From Comamonadaceae bacterium (GTDB lineage Bacteria; Pseudomonadota; Gammaproteobacteria; Burkholderiales; Burkholderiaceae_C), in the NCBI GenBank assembly GCA_027483665.1, contig JAIXUC010000029.1, positions 1-64,000 of the forward strand: a stretch of DNA of 64,000 bases, given 5' to 3'. The position numbers and the translations under genes were made by a program. The notes under the pieces are model-generated. The model searched no databases. It saw nothing but the letters and a program-made list of their open reading frames with translations, and was not told the DNA's origin. Shown here piece after piece: positions 1 to 9,026 of the stretch (its first letter is position 1; the number at the start of each line of letters is the position of its first letter).

Positions 1-1253
1 AGCACCGCTGGCAACCACATGGGCGCGTACAGCAGCGGGCGCAGGCGCAGGTCCCAGCGCTTGGGCGCCCACTCCAGCCACGACACGGCCCACAACAAGG
101 CAGCGCCAGCGCTGGCCACGCCTAGGCTGAGGGTGCTCAGCAGCGTGTCGCTGCTGGCCGCCACCGCGCGCCAAGCGCCCAGCGTCCAGGTTTCAGGCAA
201 CAGGGCTGGAAAAGGCCATACGCCAGCCACGCTGCCCAGGGCCAGAGCGGCAAGCACCGCCACGTGCACGCCCCAAAGCGCAGACGCTGGGTTCAGATTC
301 AGCAGCCGCTTGAAGGCCAGGCGTGGCGGTGTTTTTTGGGTCTGCTGGGTGGTGTTTGGGGGCACGGTGCAACGCCGTCCGTTCACGCGCCAAGCCGCTA
401 CGGGCTTGCGCACCAGAAGCAACACGCCCCATGAAAAAACACAGCCCAGCGCGGCCGCCAGCGCCAGCACCCAGGCTGCTGCAGCGCCTTGCGCGTGCAC
501 CGCAGGCTCTGCGTCTTGCAGCCACTGCCAAGCCAGCACGGCCAGCGTGGGCGGGCTGGCAGGCCCGATCACCAAGGCCATGTCGACCACGGTGAGCCCA
601 TACACCAGCACCGCCAGGGTCGGTGCCCAAAGGCGCGCCCAGAGCTGCGGCCAAGCTACCCGCCAGAAAGCTGCGCTCGGCGCATAGCCCAGCGTTTGCG
701 CCAGTGCCAGCTCGCGCGTCAGGCGCGGGCCGGTGTCGTCGCGCTGCAATTGCGTGGCCGCGGCCCACAGCAAAAAAGGCACTTCTTTGGCCACCAAAGC
801 GGCGATCAGCCCCAGGCCCCACGGGTCTTGTGTGGTGGGCCAAGGCGGCGGCTCTGTGAAGCCCGTGGCCCAGGGCGAGAGGGCGCGCAGCAGCCAGCCG
901 CTGGGGGCCAATAAAAAAGCCAGGCCAATGGCCAGGGCCAGGTGCGGCGTGGCCAGCATGGCCGGCAGCCGCCGGCGCAGCCACTGCCACAGCGGCCCCG
1001 GGAAACTGCGCGACAGCAAAAGCGCACACAAACCGACAGACAAAGCAGTGGCCATGCCCCCGGTCCACAGGCTCATGCCGAGCGCACGCACCCAGGCCGG
1101 TGTTTCAGACAGCGCGGCCCAGGCCTGCGTGTCCATGCCCGCCATCACAGCGGCTACCACCACGCCTCCCATGGCCACCAGGGGCAAGGAGACCCCGGCG
1201 GCGAAAGCCGCGGCCGTCATCGAAGCAGCCACCGCCGCGACCGACTTGCGCAT
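1..1253 (-). CDS. ynjC: ABC transporter permease, YnjC-like (fused two-half permease), 3' end beyond window
   Basis: An open minus-strand frame begins with ATG at 1251-1253, 3 bp downstream of the binding-protein stop, and runs off the left edge after about 417 codons without a stop. It has many hydrophobic segments: the first near residues 12-40, a permease block to about residue 290, a basic linker, then a second hydrophobic block beginning near residue 320. This two-half layout matches YnjC of E. coli (about 511 residues), so roughly 100 residues are missing. It would form the inner-membrane channel of an importer with the binding protein upstream; the ATPase (YnjD) would lie left of the window. 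The substrate of Ynj-type systems is not established. The family is a confident call; the gene name is by resemblance. Confidence 0.75.
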   Translation of the reverse strand, partial: MRKSVAAVAASMTAAAFAAGVSLPLVAMGGVVVAAVMAGMDTQAWAALSETPAWVRALGMSLWTGGMATALSVGLCALLLSRSFPGPLWQWLRRRLPAMLATPHLALAIGLAFLLAPSGWLLRALSPWATGFTEPPPWPTTQDPWGLGLIAALVAKEVPFLLWAAATQLQRDDTGPRLTRELALAQTLGYAPSAAFWRVAWPQLWARLWAPTLAVLVYGLTVVDMALVIGPASPPTLAVLAWQWLQDAEPAVHAQGAAAAWVLALAAALGCVFSWGVLLLVRKPVAAWRVNGRRCTVPPNTTQQTQKTPPRLAFKRLLNLNPASALWGVHVAVLAALALGSVAGVWPFPALLPETWTLGAWRAVAASSDTLLSTLSLGVASAGAALLWAVSWLEWAPKRWDLRLRPLLYAPMWLPAV

Positions 1254-1256
1254 GGC

Positions 1257-2522
1257 TCAGCTGTGGAGCTTGAGCCACTCGCGCTCGATCGGGTCCACCC
1301 AACTGGCGTGCGGCTCTGGCCAAGTGGGTGCCGTGGCTTCCAGTTGCCCCGGCAGACGCCGCGCATTGAAGCGGGCCCGCTCCGCTGCTGGCAAACGATC
1401 CACAGCCAGCACGGTCGGGTCGCCCCAGATCTCGATGTCGGCCTTGCGACTTTGCGCCAGCGGCGAGAGCATGAAGTCGATGAACACCAAAGCGCCAGCA
1501 CGCGCTCGGGCGTTGAACGGGATCGCCAGAAAGTGCGTGTTGCCGATCGACCCAGCAGCGGGCTGCCAACTCACCACGCTGCCAGGCAAGCGCTTGGCCG
1601 CCACTTCATTGGCCGCTTCATTGGGGTTGAAGGTGAGCGCCAGCAGCAGCTCGCCGTCGGCCATCATTTGGCGGATGGCGGCAGCGCTCGCCGGAAACTG
1701 CTGGCCGCTTCGCCACAGGTGCGGGCGCAACTCGGCCAGCCAAGCCCACAGCGGCGCTGTGGCTTGGGCAAAGGCCTCGGGCGTGACCGGGCGCGACAAG
1801 GCGGCACGCTGCGCCGGGCTGGTATTGAACTCCAGCAGGGCTTGTTTTAAGAAGGTGGTGCCGTGAAAGTCTGGCGGGCGCGGGTAGCTGATGCGACCCG
1901 GCTGGGCCTTGGCCAAGGCCAGCAACTCGGCCATGTTGCGCGGCGGCTGGGGCACGCGGCGGCTGTCGGCGAACCAAGTGAACTGCGCCATGCCCCAAGG
2001 CGCTTGCATGCCCTCGACCGGCTCCGAAGAATCGATGCGGGTGGTGGGCTTGCCCAGCACGTCCACGTACTGAAAACCGGGCAGGCTTTCTGCGAAAGGC
2101 CCAAAGAGCAGGCCTTCGCGCTTCATGGTCAGAAAGTTCTCGCCGTTGATCCAGATGGTGTCGACAGACCCGCCCTCGGTGCGGCCAGCGGCTTTCTCGG
2201 CCCGCACGCGGCGCACGGCGTCGGCGGTGTCGGTGAGCTTCACGTGCTGCAGCGTCAGCCCGTGGCGTTGCGTGAGCTCAGCGCCCGCCCATTGCAGGTA
2301 GGCGTTGATGCGCTCGCTGCCGCCCCATGCGTTGAAGAACACGGTCTGACCGCGCGCTGCTGCCAGAGTGGCCGGCCAGTCGAGAGGGGCCTGCGCTGCC
2401 AGCGGTCCACTGGCCAGGGTGGCCAGGGTGGCCAGACCGCCCAAGGCGATCAAGGTCTGTCGGCGGCTAAGGCGAATGCCAGCTGGTTGGAGCGGGGTGG
2501 AGCGGGTTTGGTCAGTTTTCAT
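1257..2522 (-). CDS. ynjB: ABC transporter periplasmic substrate-binding protein, YnjB-like
   Basis: This 421-residue protein starts at ATG 2520-2522 (MKTDQTRS). An upstream in-frame start would add 7 residues but lacks a reason to be preferred. A twin-arginine-like SRRQTLIALGG stretch near residues 19-29 is followed by a hydrophobic run ending in ASGPLAAQA, so export (possibly Tat) is likely. The body contains FFNAWGGSERINAYLQW and the internal WINGENF segment typical of YnjB/COG4134 proteins. It should deliver an unknown ligand in the periplasm to the permease that starts 3 bp after its stop. The two genes are surely co-transcribed. Confidence 0.82.
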   Translation of the reverse strand: MKTDQTRSTPLQPAGIRLSRRQTLIALGGLATLATLASGPLAAQAPLDWPATLAAARGQTVFFNAWGGSERINAYLQWAGAELTQRHGLTLQHVKLTDTADAVRRVRAEKAAGRTEGGSVDTIWINGENFLTMKREGLLFGPFAESLPGFQYVDVLGKPTTRIDSSEPVEGMQAPWGMAQFTWFADSRRVPQPPRNMAELLALAKAQPGRISYPRPPDFHGTTFLKQALLEFNTSPAQRAALSRPVTPEAFAQATAPLWAWLAELRPHLWRSGQQFPASAAAIRQMMADGELLLALTFNPNEAANEVAAKRLPGSVVSWQPAAGSIGNTHFLAIPFNARARAGALVFIDFMLSPLAQSRKADIEIWGDPTVLAVDRLPAAERARFNARRLPGQLEATAPTWPEPHASWVDPIEREWLKLHS

Positions 2523-2643
2523 GGGGTGGTCGAAGGACAGCACTTGGCTGCACGGGTTTGGTGCCTGTCACGGGGCTTTGCACAGGGTGCAAAAGGTGTG
2601 TCGAACAACATCATGCCCGCCTTACAAAGCCCTTGAAACCGGC

Positions 2644-2669
2644 CCAATGGCACAGGCCAATGGCACAGG
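2644..2669. repeat. 13-bp tandem duplication in intergenic spacer
   Basis: The unit ccaatggcacagg occurs twice in direct succession, in the 165-bp spacer between the ynjB-like start (2522) and the ftsY stop (2688). The rest of this spacer shows no gene and no clear terminator. Confidence 0.7.
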
Positions 2670-2687
2670 CCAACCCCGCAACAGCTG

Positions 2688-3719
2688 CTAGAGCAACAAG
2701 GCTTGCGCGAACTCGCGGGCCCGGAAAGTCTCGAGGTCTTGCACCTGCTCGCCCACGCCAATGAAATACACCGGCACTGGCCGTTCCCGGGCAATGGCGG
2801 CCAGCACGCCGCCCTTCGCTGTTCCATCCAACTTGGTGACGATCAAGCCGGTGAGGCCCAGCGCGTCGTCAAAAGCCTTCACTTGAGCCAGCGCGTTCTG
2901 GCCGGTGTTGCCGTCAACCACCAGCAGCACTTCGTGCGGTGCTGGAGCCTCGGCGGATTGGGCGCTGTTTGCGCTCGTGCCGGTCTGAGCAACCAGGCTG
3001 GCTTTGGCCAAGGTTCGCTTGACCTTGCGCAGCTCTTCCATCAGATGCAGCTGGGTGGGCAAGCGGCCTGCCGTGTCGACCAGCACCACGTCGCGGCCGC
3101 GGGCGCGGCCAGCACTCACCGCATCAAAAGCCACGGCTGCGGGGTCGCCACCGTCTTGGCTGATGATGTCCACCAAGGTCCGGTCGGCCCACACACCCAA
3201 TTGCTCGCGCGCTGCTGCCCGGAAGGTGTCGCCTGCGGCCAAGAGCACGCTGGCACCGGCCTGCGTGAGGTGGCGCGTGAGTTTGCCAATGGACGTGGTT
3301 TTGCCAGCGCCATTAACCCCCACCACCATGATGACGGTGGGCTGGGCCGCGCCAATCACCAGCGACTTTTCCAGCGGCGCCAACAAATCGGTGAGCACGT
3401 CCACCAGCAAGGCTTTCACCGCTGCGGGCTCGGTGGCACCGGTCTCGCGCACGCGGCGTCTCAGGCGCTCCAGCACCTCGGTGGTGGCGTGCACGCCGCT
3501 GTCGGCCATGAGGAGGGCCGATTCCAGCTCTTCATAGAGGGCTTCGTCGATGCGGGCACCGACGAACACCGAACCCAAACTGCTGCTGGTCTTGCGCAAA
3601 CCGGCGGCCAGACGAGACATCCAGCCGGCGCGAGCCGACGCGCTGACCTCAGCCAGGGCTGGGGCGGGCTGGGCCGGTAACTCGGGTGCAGGGACTTTTT
3701 TCTTGAAGAAACTGAACAT
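2688..3719 (-). CDS. ftsY: Signal recognition particle receptor FtsY
   Basis: FtsY is the SRP receptor GTPase that docks ribosome-SRP complexes at the inner membrane. Its 343 residues start at ATG 3717-3719 (MFSFFKKK), preferred over an upstream in-frame start because this is the usual FtsY N-terminus. A short Ala/Pro-rich A region of about 35 residues precedes the helical N domain. The G domain has P-loop GVNGAGKTT, DTAGRL and TKLDGTAKGG. About 18 low-complexity residues rich in S, A, T and Q are inserted just before the conserved HEVLLVVDGNTGQ strand. It diverges from the M16 peptidase gene at 3853 across 133 bp. No ftsE/ftsX follows here. Confidence 0.97.
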   Translation of the reverse strand: MFSFFKKKVPAPELPAQPAPALAEVSASARAGWMSRLAAGLRKTSSSLGSVFVGARIDEALYEELESALLMADSGVHATTEVLERLRRRVRETGATEPAAVKALLVDVLTDLLAPLEKSLVIGAAQPTVIMVVGVNGAGKTTSIGKLTRHLTQAGASVLLAAGDTFRAAAREQLGVWADRTLVDIISQDGGDPAAVAFDAVSAGRARGRDVVLVDTAGRLPTQLHLMEELRKVKRTLAKASLVAQTGTSANSAQSAEAPAPHEVLLVVDGNTGQNALAQVKAFDDALGLTGLIVTKLDGTAKGGVLAAIARERPVPVYFIGVGEQVQDLETFRAREFAQALLL

Positions 3720-3852
3720 GGGAAGTGCTGGAACACTCTCAGACCTGTGCCGGCCCGAAACCACCTCGCGAACGTGGCACTGACCATTCTAGGTAGGCAC
3801 TTCTCTGGACACCTTTCACCGTCATCCTCCCAACGACCACTGCGCCCCACCC

Positions 3853-5268
3853 ATGCCCCACCACTTGTCTGACGCCCCAAGCCGCTGGCTCTGGCTCTTG
3901 TGCTTGCTTTATTTCATCGCCTTGGGCACGACCCCGGCCAGAGCACAACCCGTTGAGTTCCAGCTGACCAACGGCCTGACGGTCATCGTGCAGCCCGACC
4001 GCCGTGCACCAACTGCCGTGCACATGCTGTGGGTGCGGGTGGGCTCGCTGGATGAAGTCGATGGCACCTCGGGCGTGGCGCATGTGCTGGAGCACATGAT
4101 GTTCAAAGGCACCGATACCCTAGGCGCGGGCGAGTTCTCCAAACGGGTGGCGCAACTCGGCGGGCGCGAAAACGCCTTCACCGCCCGCGACTACACCGGC
4201 TACTTCCAGCAAATTCCAGCCACACGCCTGGAAGACGTGATGCGCTTGGAGGCCGACCGTTTCGCCAACAACCGCTGGCCTGACGAGGCTTTTCGCAGCG
4301 AACTGGAGGTGGTGAAAGAGGAGCGCCGCTCGCGGGTGGAAGACAGCCCGCGCGCCAGGTTGTGGGAGCTGTTGAGCGCCAACGCCTTCGTGGCCTCTGG
4401 CTACCGCAGGCCCATCATCGGTTGGATGGGCGACCTGGACAGCTTGCAGCCCCAAGACGTGCGGCAGTTCCACCGCCAGTGGTATGCGCCATCCAATGCC
4501 GCCGTGGTGGTGGTGGGCGATGTGGACGTGCAGCAAGTGCGGCAATGGGCCGAGCGCCACTACGGCCCCATTCCCGCGAAAGCGGTGGCCGAGCGCAAAC
4601 CCCGGCCAGAACCCGCTCAGCAAGGTATGCGCCGCGTTGAGTTGAAGGCACCGGCCGAGCAGGCTTACCTGGCCATGACTTGGCGCGTGCCAACTTGGAC
4701 ACCAAAGCCCACGCCAGGGCTCGTCGGTGAGTCCGAAGATGCCTTGGCACTGACGGTGTTGGCCGCCGTGCTCGGCGGCTACGAAGGCGCGCGGCTGGAC
4801 CGGGCCTTGATGCAAGGCCCGGACCGCGTGGCCGACAGCGCCTCGGCAGGCAACGGTTTGTGGGGCCGCGGCCCGCAGCAATTTGTGCTGAGCGGTGTGC
4901 CCGCACCGGGCAAGACCGTCGAGCAACTGGAGCAAGCGCTGCGTCGCGAAGTGGCACGCATCGCCCAAGACGGCGTGAGCGAAGCGGAGCTGCGCCGCGT
5001 GAAAACCCAGTGGGTCGCAGCCGAGGTTTACAAGCGCGACGCGCTCATGACCCAAGCGCGCGAACTGGGCAGCCTGTGGGCGCTGGGCTTGCCGCTGGAC
5101 GCCAGCGACCAACTCATCGCAGCCCTGCGCGCCGTGACTGCAGCCCAGGTGCAAGCGGTGGCCGCGCGTTACTTTGCAGATGACCAACTCACGGTGGGCG
5201 TGCTGCGCCCGCAGCCGATGGATTCATCCGCTGCGCGCCGCCCACAACTGACCGGCGGGAGGCATTGA
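3853..5268 (+). CDS. M16 family zinc metallopeptidase (catalytic partner)
   Basis: This 471-residue protein has an N-terminal signal-like segment (residues 11-31, ending TTPARAQP), so it is probably periplasmic. The inverted zinc motif is complete: H77-V-L-E80-H81, with a downstream glutamate in VVKEERRSR about 76 residues later. Two M16 half-domains follow, with the typical RQFHRQWYAPSNAAVVVVGD segment. Insulinase/pitrilysin-like proteins of this type commonly act as heterodimers with a non-catalytic partner, which is encoded immediately downstream with a 1-nt stop/start overlap. The physiological substrate is unknown. Confidence 0.92.
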   Translation: MPHHLSDAPSRWLWLLCLLYFIALGTTPARAQPVEFQLTNGLTVIVQPDRRAPTAVHMLWVRVGSLDEVDGTSGVAHVLEHMMFKGTDTLGAGEFSKRVAQLGGRENAFTARDYTGYFQQIPATRLEDVMRLEADRFANNRWPDEAFRSELEVVKEERRSRVEDSPRARLWELLSANAFVASGYRRPIIGWMGDLDSLQPQDVRQFHRQWYAPSNAAVVVVGDVDVQQVRQWAERHYGPIPAKAVAERKPRPEPAQQGMRRVELKAPAEQAYLAMTWRVPTWTPKPTPGLVGESEDALALTVLAAVLGGYEGARLDRALMQGPDRVADSASAGNGLWGRGPQQFVLSGVPAPGKTVEQLEQALRREVARIAQDGVSEAELRRVKTQWVAAEVYKRDALMTQARELGSLWALGLPLDASDQLIAALRAVTAAQVQAVAARYFADDQLTVGVLRPQPMDSSAARRPQLTGGRH

Positions 5269-6734
5269 TGCACCGCGATTTGGAGAGCCTCGACATGCCC
5301 TTGACCCGTCAACAGTTCCCTGCCGCCGACCCAGTCCAAACGCAACCCTTGGCGTCATCGCTCCCAGGCTGGGCCAGTCGCAGGTGGGCCACTGGCATTC
5401 GGTCGCTGGGCTTGGCCGCTGCTCTGGTGGCCAGCAGTGCAGCAGCAGTGGCTGCCAAATTGCCCATCCAACACTGGGTTTTGCCCAACGGGGCCCGGGT
5501 GTACCTGGTGGAAAGCCCCGCCATTCCGATGCTGGACGTGCAGATCGACTTGGACGCCGGCAGCCGCCGCGACCCAGCGCAGCAATCCGGCTTGGCTTCG
5601 GTTGCTGCGTCGCTGCTATCGGCAGGCGTGCTGGCCACAGGCGCCCAGCCCGCGCTCGACGAAAACCAGTTGGGCGAAGCTTGGGCCGACTTGGGCGCCA
5701 GCTTCGGGGCCAATGCGGGTAGCGACCGCCTGAGCCTGAGCCTGCGTACCCTGACCTACCCCGACCTGCTCAGTGCTGCTGTGGCACTGGCCGCCAGGCA
5801 ATTGGCCCGGCCCGCGTACCCCGATGCGGTTTGGCAGCGCGAGCGTGCACGCTGGTCGGCAGCCTTGCGCGAAGCCGAAACCCGCCCAGGCACCCACGCC
5901 AGCCGGGCGTTTGCGCAGGCGGTGTATGGCCAACACCCTTACGGCGCGTCCTCCACCGAGGCCAGCTTGGCCCGCATCGAAGTGGCTGATCTGCAGCGAT
6001 TCCATGCGCGTTTGGTACTGCCTTGCCGCGCAAGCGTTACCTTGGTCGGCGCGGTCAATCGCGCCCAGGCTGACGCGCTGGTGCGTCAATTGCTGGCTGG
6101 TTTGCCTCAAGCAGCGCCCGGCAGCGCGGCTTGCCCGGCGCTGCCGGCTGTGCCTGAAGTGCAAGCGCTGTCTGCGCCGGCCGATGTGCGCTTGCCTTTC
6201 GCTGCTGCCCAAGCCCAGGTGTTGTTGGGCCAGCCGGGCATATCGCGCTCCGACCCCGATTTCTTTGCATTGCTGGTGGGCAACCACATTCTGGGCGGTG
6301 GCGGATTTGGTTCGCGCCTCACGCGCGAGGTGCGCGAAACACGAGGCTTGTCCTACAGCGTTTTCAGCGCTTTCTCGCCCGGGCGCCATGCCGGCGCATT
6401 CACGGTGGGCTTGCAAACCCGCCCAGACCAAGCACAACAAGCGCTGAGTGTGGCGCGCGAAACCGTGGCCCGCTTTGTCGCGGATGGGCCGACCGCCGAA
6501 GAGTTGCAGGCCGCCAAGGACAACCTCGTGGGCGGCTTCCCGCTGCGCCTGGACAGCAACCGCAAGCTGCTGGACAACGTTGCCAACATCGCCTGGAACG
6601 ATTTGCCGCTGGACTACCTCGCCACTTGGACCCAGCGCATCGAAGCGCTGACGCAGGCACAAGTCCGCGCCGCCATGCAGCGCGCCTTGCAGCCTCAGCG
6701 CATGGTGTCTGTGGTGGTGGGCCCTTCGCCATGA
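5268..6734 (+). CDS. M16 family peptidase-like protein (non-catalytic partner)
   Basis: This is the second M16 protein, 488 residues. The start at ATG 5268 overlaps the upstream stop (TGATG) and has a good ribosome site (gggagg, about 6 nt upstream); a later ATG at 5295 is possible. A hydrophobic segment around residues 45-65 ending AAAVAA looks like a signal or anchor. The HxxEH motif is absent: the equivalent region reads LASVAASLLSAGVL. The C-terminal half keeps the R/Y-type glycine-rich segment LGGGGFGSRLTREVRETRGL, typical of the partner subunit. It most likely pairs with the preceding catalytic subunit in the periplasm. Confidence 0.9.
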   Translation: MHRDLESLDMPLTRQQFPAADPVQTQPLASSLPGWASRRWATGIRSLGLAAALVASSAAAVAAKLPIQHWVLPNGARVYLVESPAIPMLDVQIDLDAGSRRDPAQQSGLASVAASLLSAGVLATGAQPALDENQLGEAWADLGASFGANAGSDRLSLSLRTLTYPDLLSAAVALAARQLARPAYPDAVWQRERARWSAALREAETRPGTHASRAFAQAVYGQHPYGASSTEASLARIEVADLQRFHARLVLPCRASVTLVGAVNRAQADALVRQLLAGLPQAAPGSAACPALPAVPEVQALSAPADVRLPFAAAQAQVLLGQPGISRSDPDFFALLVGNHILGGGGFGSRLTREVRETRGLSYSVFSAFSPGRHAGAFTVGLQTRPDQAQQALSVARETVARFVADGPTAEELQAAKDNLVGGFPLRLDSNRKLLDNVANIAWNDLPLDYLATWTQRIEALTQAQVRAAMQRALQPQRMVSVVVGPSP

Positions 6735-6753
6735 GGCCATTAAGCTAGAGCGC

Positions 6754-7425
6754 ATGAATCCCACCAGGCCAACAGCCCGCAAAAACGCAACTGCGGGCGC
6801 GCCGCAGCAGGTGCGCATCATCGGTGGACGCTGGAAGCGCAGCGTGCTTCCAGTGCTGGACCGACCGGGCCTGCGGCCCACGCCGAGCCGCGTGCGAGAG
6901 ACCTTGTTCAACTGGCTGACCAGCCGTTTTGGTGCTGATCTGCGCGATTGCTTTTGTGTAGATGCATTTGCTGGCACGGGTGCCTTGGGGCTGGAGGCTG
7001 CATCTCGCGGCGCGCCAGAAGTCTTGCTGGTGGAGCAAGACGCCAGGCTGGTCGATGGCCTGCGCTCGGCTGTGGCGCGCTTGCAGGGCAGCGGCGTGCG
7101 TGTGGAGCGGGGCGATGGCCTCCAGGCTTTGGCGCGGCTGCGCCCCGGCAGCGCAGCCATCATCTTTCTGGATCCACCTTTCGGTGCCGATGTGTTCTTG
7201 CCCGCCTTGCAGGCGGCACAGCGCGCATTGGCTCCAGGCGGCTGCGTTTACCTGGAGGCGCCGACAGCTTTCACGCAGAGTGCGCTGGCCGCCGGGGGCT
7301 GGTCGCTGTTGCGGCACATCGCGGCGGGTGCCGTGCATGCCCACTTGCTGGCCGCCAGTCCGGCCATGGTTGAATGGCGGGGCGGTGCCGAATCGCTGAC
7401 GCCGCCAGAACCTCTACAGCCATGA
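6754..7425 (+). CDS. rsmD: 16S rRNA (guanine(966)-N(2))-methyltransferase RsmD
   Basis: RsmD methylates G966 of 16S rRNA using S-adenosylmethionine. The 223 residues carry the family opening VRIIGGRWKRSVLPV, the RPTPSRVRETLFNWL segment, the SAM-binding DAFAGTGALGLEAASRGA motif and the catalytic DPPFG near residue 140. The C-terminus is about 20 residues longer than in E. coli. Its stop overlaps the coaD start in an ATGA, so the two are translationally coupled, as is common in Proteobacteria. Confidence 0.95.
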   Translation: MNPTRPTARKNATAGAPQQVRIIGGRWKRSVLPVLDRPGLRPTPSRVRETLFNWLTSRFGADLRDCFCVDAFAGTGALGLEAASRGAPEVLLVEQDARLVDGLRSAVARLQGSGVRVERGDGLQALARLRPGSAAIIFLDPPFGADVFLPALQAAQRALAPGGCVYLEAPTAFTQSALAAGGWSLLRHIAAGAVHAHLLAASPAMVEWRGGAESLTPPEPLQP

Positions 7426-7919
7426 ACCAGCCTGTCACTGCCATTTACGCTGGCACTTTCGACCCCTTGACGCTTGGCCACGAAGACTTGGTGCGCCGCG
7501 GCGCGCGCTTGTTCTCCGATGTGGTCGTGGCTGTGGCAGCAGCGCACCATAAAACCACGCTGTTCAGTCAGGCCGAGCGCGTGGCCATGGCGCAAGAGGC
7601 ACTGGCCGATCAGCCTCGGGTGCGGGTGCTGGGCTTCGACGGCTTGCTGCGCGATTTCGTTCGGGCTCAAGGCGCTCAAGTGGTGCTTCGGGGCGTGCGC
7701 TCTGCCACCGACTTCGACTATGAAACCCAGTTGGCAGGTATGAACAGGCAACTCATGCCCGAGGTGGACACCGTTTTCATGTGGCCCAGTGATGGCGTGC
7801 AGTACATCTCGAGCACCCTGGTGCGCGAGATTGCACGACTGAGCTCGGACGCGCATCGGTTTGTATCGCCCACCGTCCACGCCCGGTTGCTGCAAGCGAC
7901 AGCCGCTGGTCGCAAGTGA
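7422..7919 (+). CDS. coaD: Phosphopantetheine adenylyltransferase CoaD
   Basis: CoaD converts 4'-phosphopantetheine and ATP to dephospho-CoA, the penultimate step of coenzyme A synthesis. The 165 residues show the nucleotidyltransferase signature AGTFDPLTLGHEDLV (HxGH-type, T/GxxH variant) near the N-terminus, the RGVRSATDFDYE segment and the ISSTLVREI motif near residue 130. The start is the ATG at 7422 inside the rsmD stop overlap. It is followed 28 bp later by the ferredoxin gene. Confidence 0.96.
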   Translation: MNQPVTAIYAGTFDPLTLGHEDLVRRGARLFSDVVVAVAAAHHKTTLFSQAERVAMAQEALADQPRVRVLGFDGLLRDFVRAQGAQVVLRGVRSATDFDYETQLAGMNRQLMPEVDTVFMWPSDGVQYISSTLVREIARLSSDAHRFVSPTVHARLLQATAAGRK

Positions 7920-7947
7920 ACCACCGCCCTTCACCTTTATTTGCAAC

Positions 7948-8208
7948 ATGGCCTTGCTGATCACGGACGAATGCATCAACTGCGATGTGTGCGAGCCAGA
8001 ATGCCCCAACGAGGCCATTTTTCTGGGGCCGCAGATCTACCAGATCAATCCGGATCGCTGCACCGAGTGCGTGGGCCATTTCAACGAGCCGCAATGCGTG
8101 CAAGTTTGCCCCGTGGCCTGCATCCCGGTCGACCCGCAGCGGGTCGAAAGCCGCGACACGCTGTGGCAGCGCTTTGAGCGTTTGTCTGCTGACAAAGCGC
8201 CCGGCTAG
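7948..8208 (+). CDS. 2[4Fe-4S] ferredoxin, YfhL family
   Basis: This small electron carrier of 86 residues has two cluster motifs. The first is C-x2-C-x2-C-x3-C (CINCDVCEPECP). The second begins at RCTEC with an eight-residue insertion (VGHFNEPQ) before CVQVCP, the spacing typical of the Allochromatium/YfhL-type ferredoxins. The redox partner is unknown. It is the last gene of the rsmD-coaD run. Its stop codon (8206-8208) directly abuts the pth stop on the other strand (8209-8211), leaving no room for a terminator between them. Confidence 0.93.
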   Translation: MALLITDECINCDVCEPECPNEAIFLGPQIYQINPDRCTECVGHFNEPQCVQVCPVACIPVDPQRVESRDTLWQRFERLSADKAPG

Positions 8209-8841
8209 TCAAACCGATTCCGGTGTTTCCTCGGGCGGCTTGGGTGGTTTCGGAGGCTTGGGTCTTGGCGGCGCGCTGGTGTGCACCAAGAGCGTGGCAC
8301 GGGCCATGTCGCCGCGCAGCAGATCGGGCAGCGCGCTCAATGCGCGGTCCATCGCGGATTGAACGGCCGCGCGCTCGTCGGCGCTTGGCTGGCGCAGCAC
8401 CCAGGAGGCCACTTCTGCTTTGTCGCCGGGGTGCCCGATCCCCAAGCGAAGTCTCCAGTAGTCGGGCGAACCCAGTTGCGCATGGATGTCGCGCAGACCG
8501 TTGTGTCCTGCGTGTCCACCGCCTGCCTTGAGCTTGGCTTGCCCAGCGGGCAAATCCAGTTCGTCGTGCGCCACCAAGATTTCGCTGGGCGCAACCTTGA
8601 AAAAACGTGCCAAGCCGGCCACCGACTGCCCCGACAGATTCATGTAGGTTTGCGGCTGCAGCAACCATCGCGCTTGGCCGTCCACCGTGACCCGTGCCAC
8701 TTTGGCGCGGTATGCCTTGTCAGGCACCAGCTCGGTTTTGAGCGATCGCGCGACAGCGTCTAGCCACCAAAACCCTGCGTTGTGGCGCGTGTCTTCGTAT
8801 TCGCGGCCCGGGTTACCGAGGCCCACCAACAGTTTGATCAT
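8209..8841 (-). CDS. pth: Peptidyl-tRNA hydrolase
   Basis: Pth cleaves peptidyl-tRNA released from stalled ribosomes. The 210 residues include the start [12 protein letters not shown], the catalytic histidine in DTRHNAGFW (about residue 20) and the [15 protein letters not shown] segment. The last 20 residues form a proline/lysine tail ([14 protein letters not shown]) not found in E. coli Pth. It is last in the order rplY-pth, although a terminator-like hairpin lies between these two genes. Confidence 0.97.
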   Translation of the reverse strand: MIKLLVGLGNPGREYEDTRHNAGFWWLDAVARSLKTELVPDKAYRAKVARVTVDGQARWLLQPQTYMNLSGQSVAGLARFFKVAPSEILVAHDELDLPAGQAKLKAGGGHAGHNGLRDIHAQLGSPDYWRLRLGIGHPGDKAEVASWVLRQPSADERAAVQSAMDRALSALPDLLRGDMARATLLVHTSAPPRPKPPKPPKPPEETPESV

Positions 8842-8930
8842 GGCGTGCGATTGTCCAGCGGGTCGGCAGGTGGCCCGATAAGGAGGAGCGTGAAGGGGGC
8901 TTAGGTCCTTTGCCCGGTCATGCGCAAGTC

Positions 8931-8957
8931 AAGAAAAAGGGCCGCTGATGCGGCCCT
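8931..8957 (-). terminator. Rho-independent terminator after rplY
   Basis: On the minus strand, agggccgc-atca-gcggccct forms a perfect 8-bp stem with a 4-nt loop (8938-8957), followed by TTTTTC. It lies 70 bp past the rplY stop and about 90 bp before the pth start, so pth probably has its own promoter or depends on read-through. The remaining 8842-9026 spacer holds nothing else I can identify. Confidence 0.85.
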
Positions 8958-9026
8958 GAATTCCATCGAAGCCCAGTTGCTCGCGCGTTCACGCCAGTCG
9001 CTGGGCTCCTCAGGCGTTGCGGAGAA

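Noticed and set aside
193-1068. Two minus-strand open frames within the left-edge region
   Set aside because: They are out of frame with the real YnjC-like permease, which begins at 1253 and stays open to the left edge.
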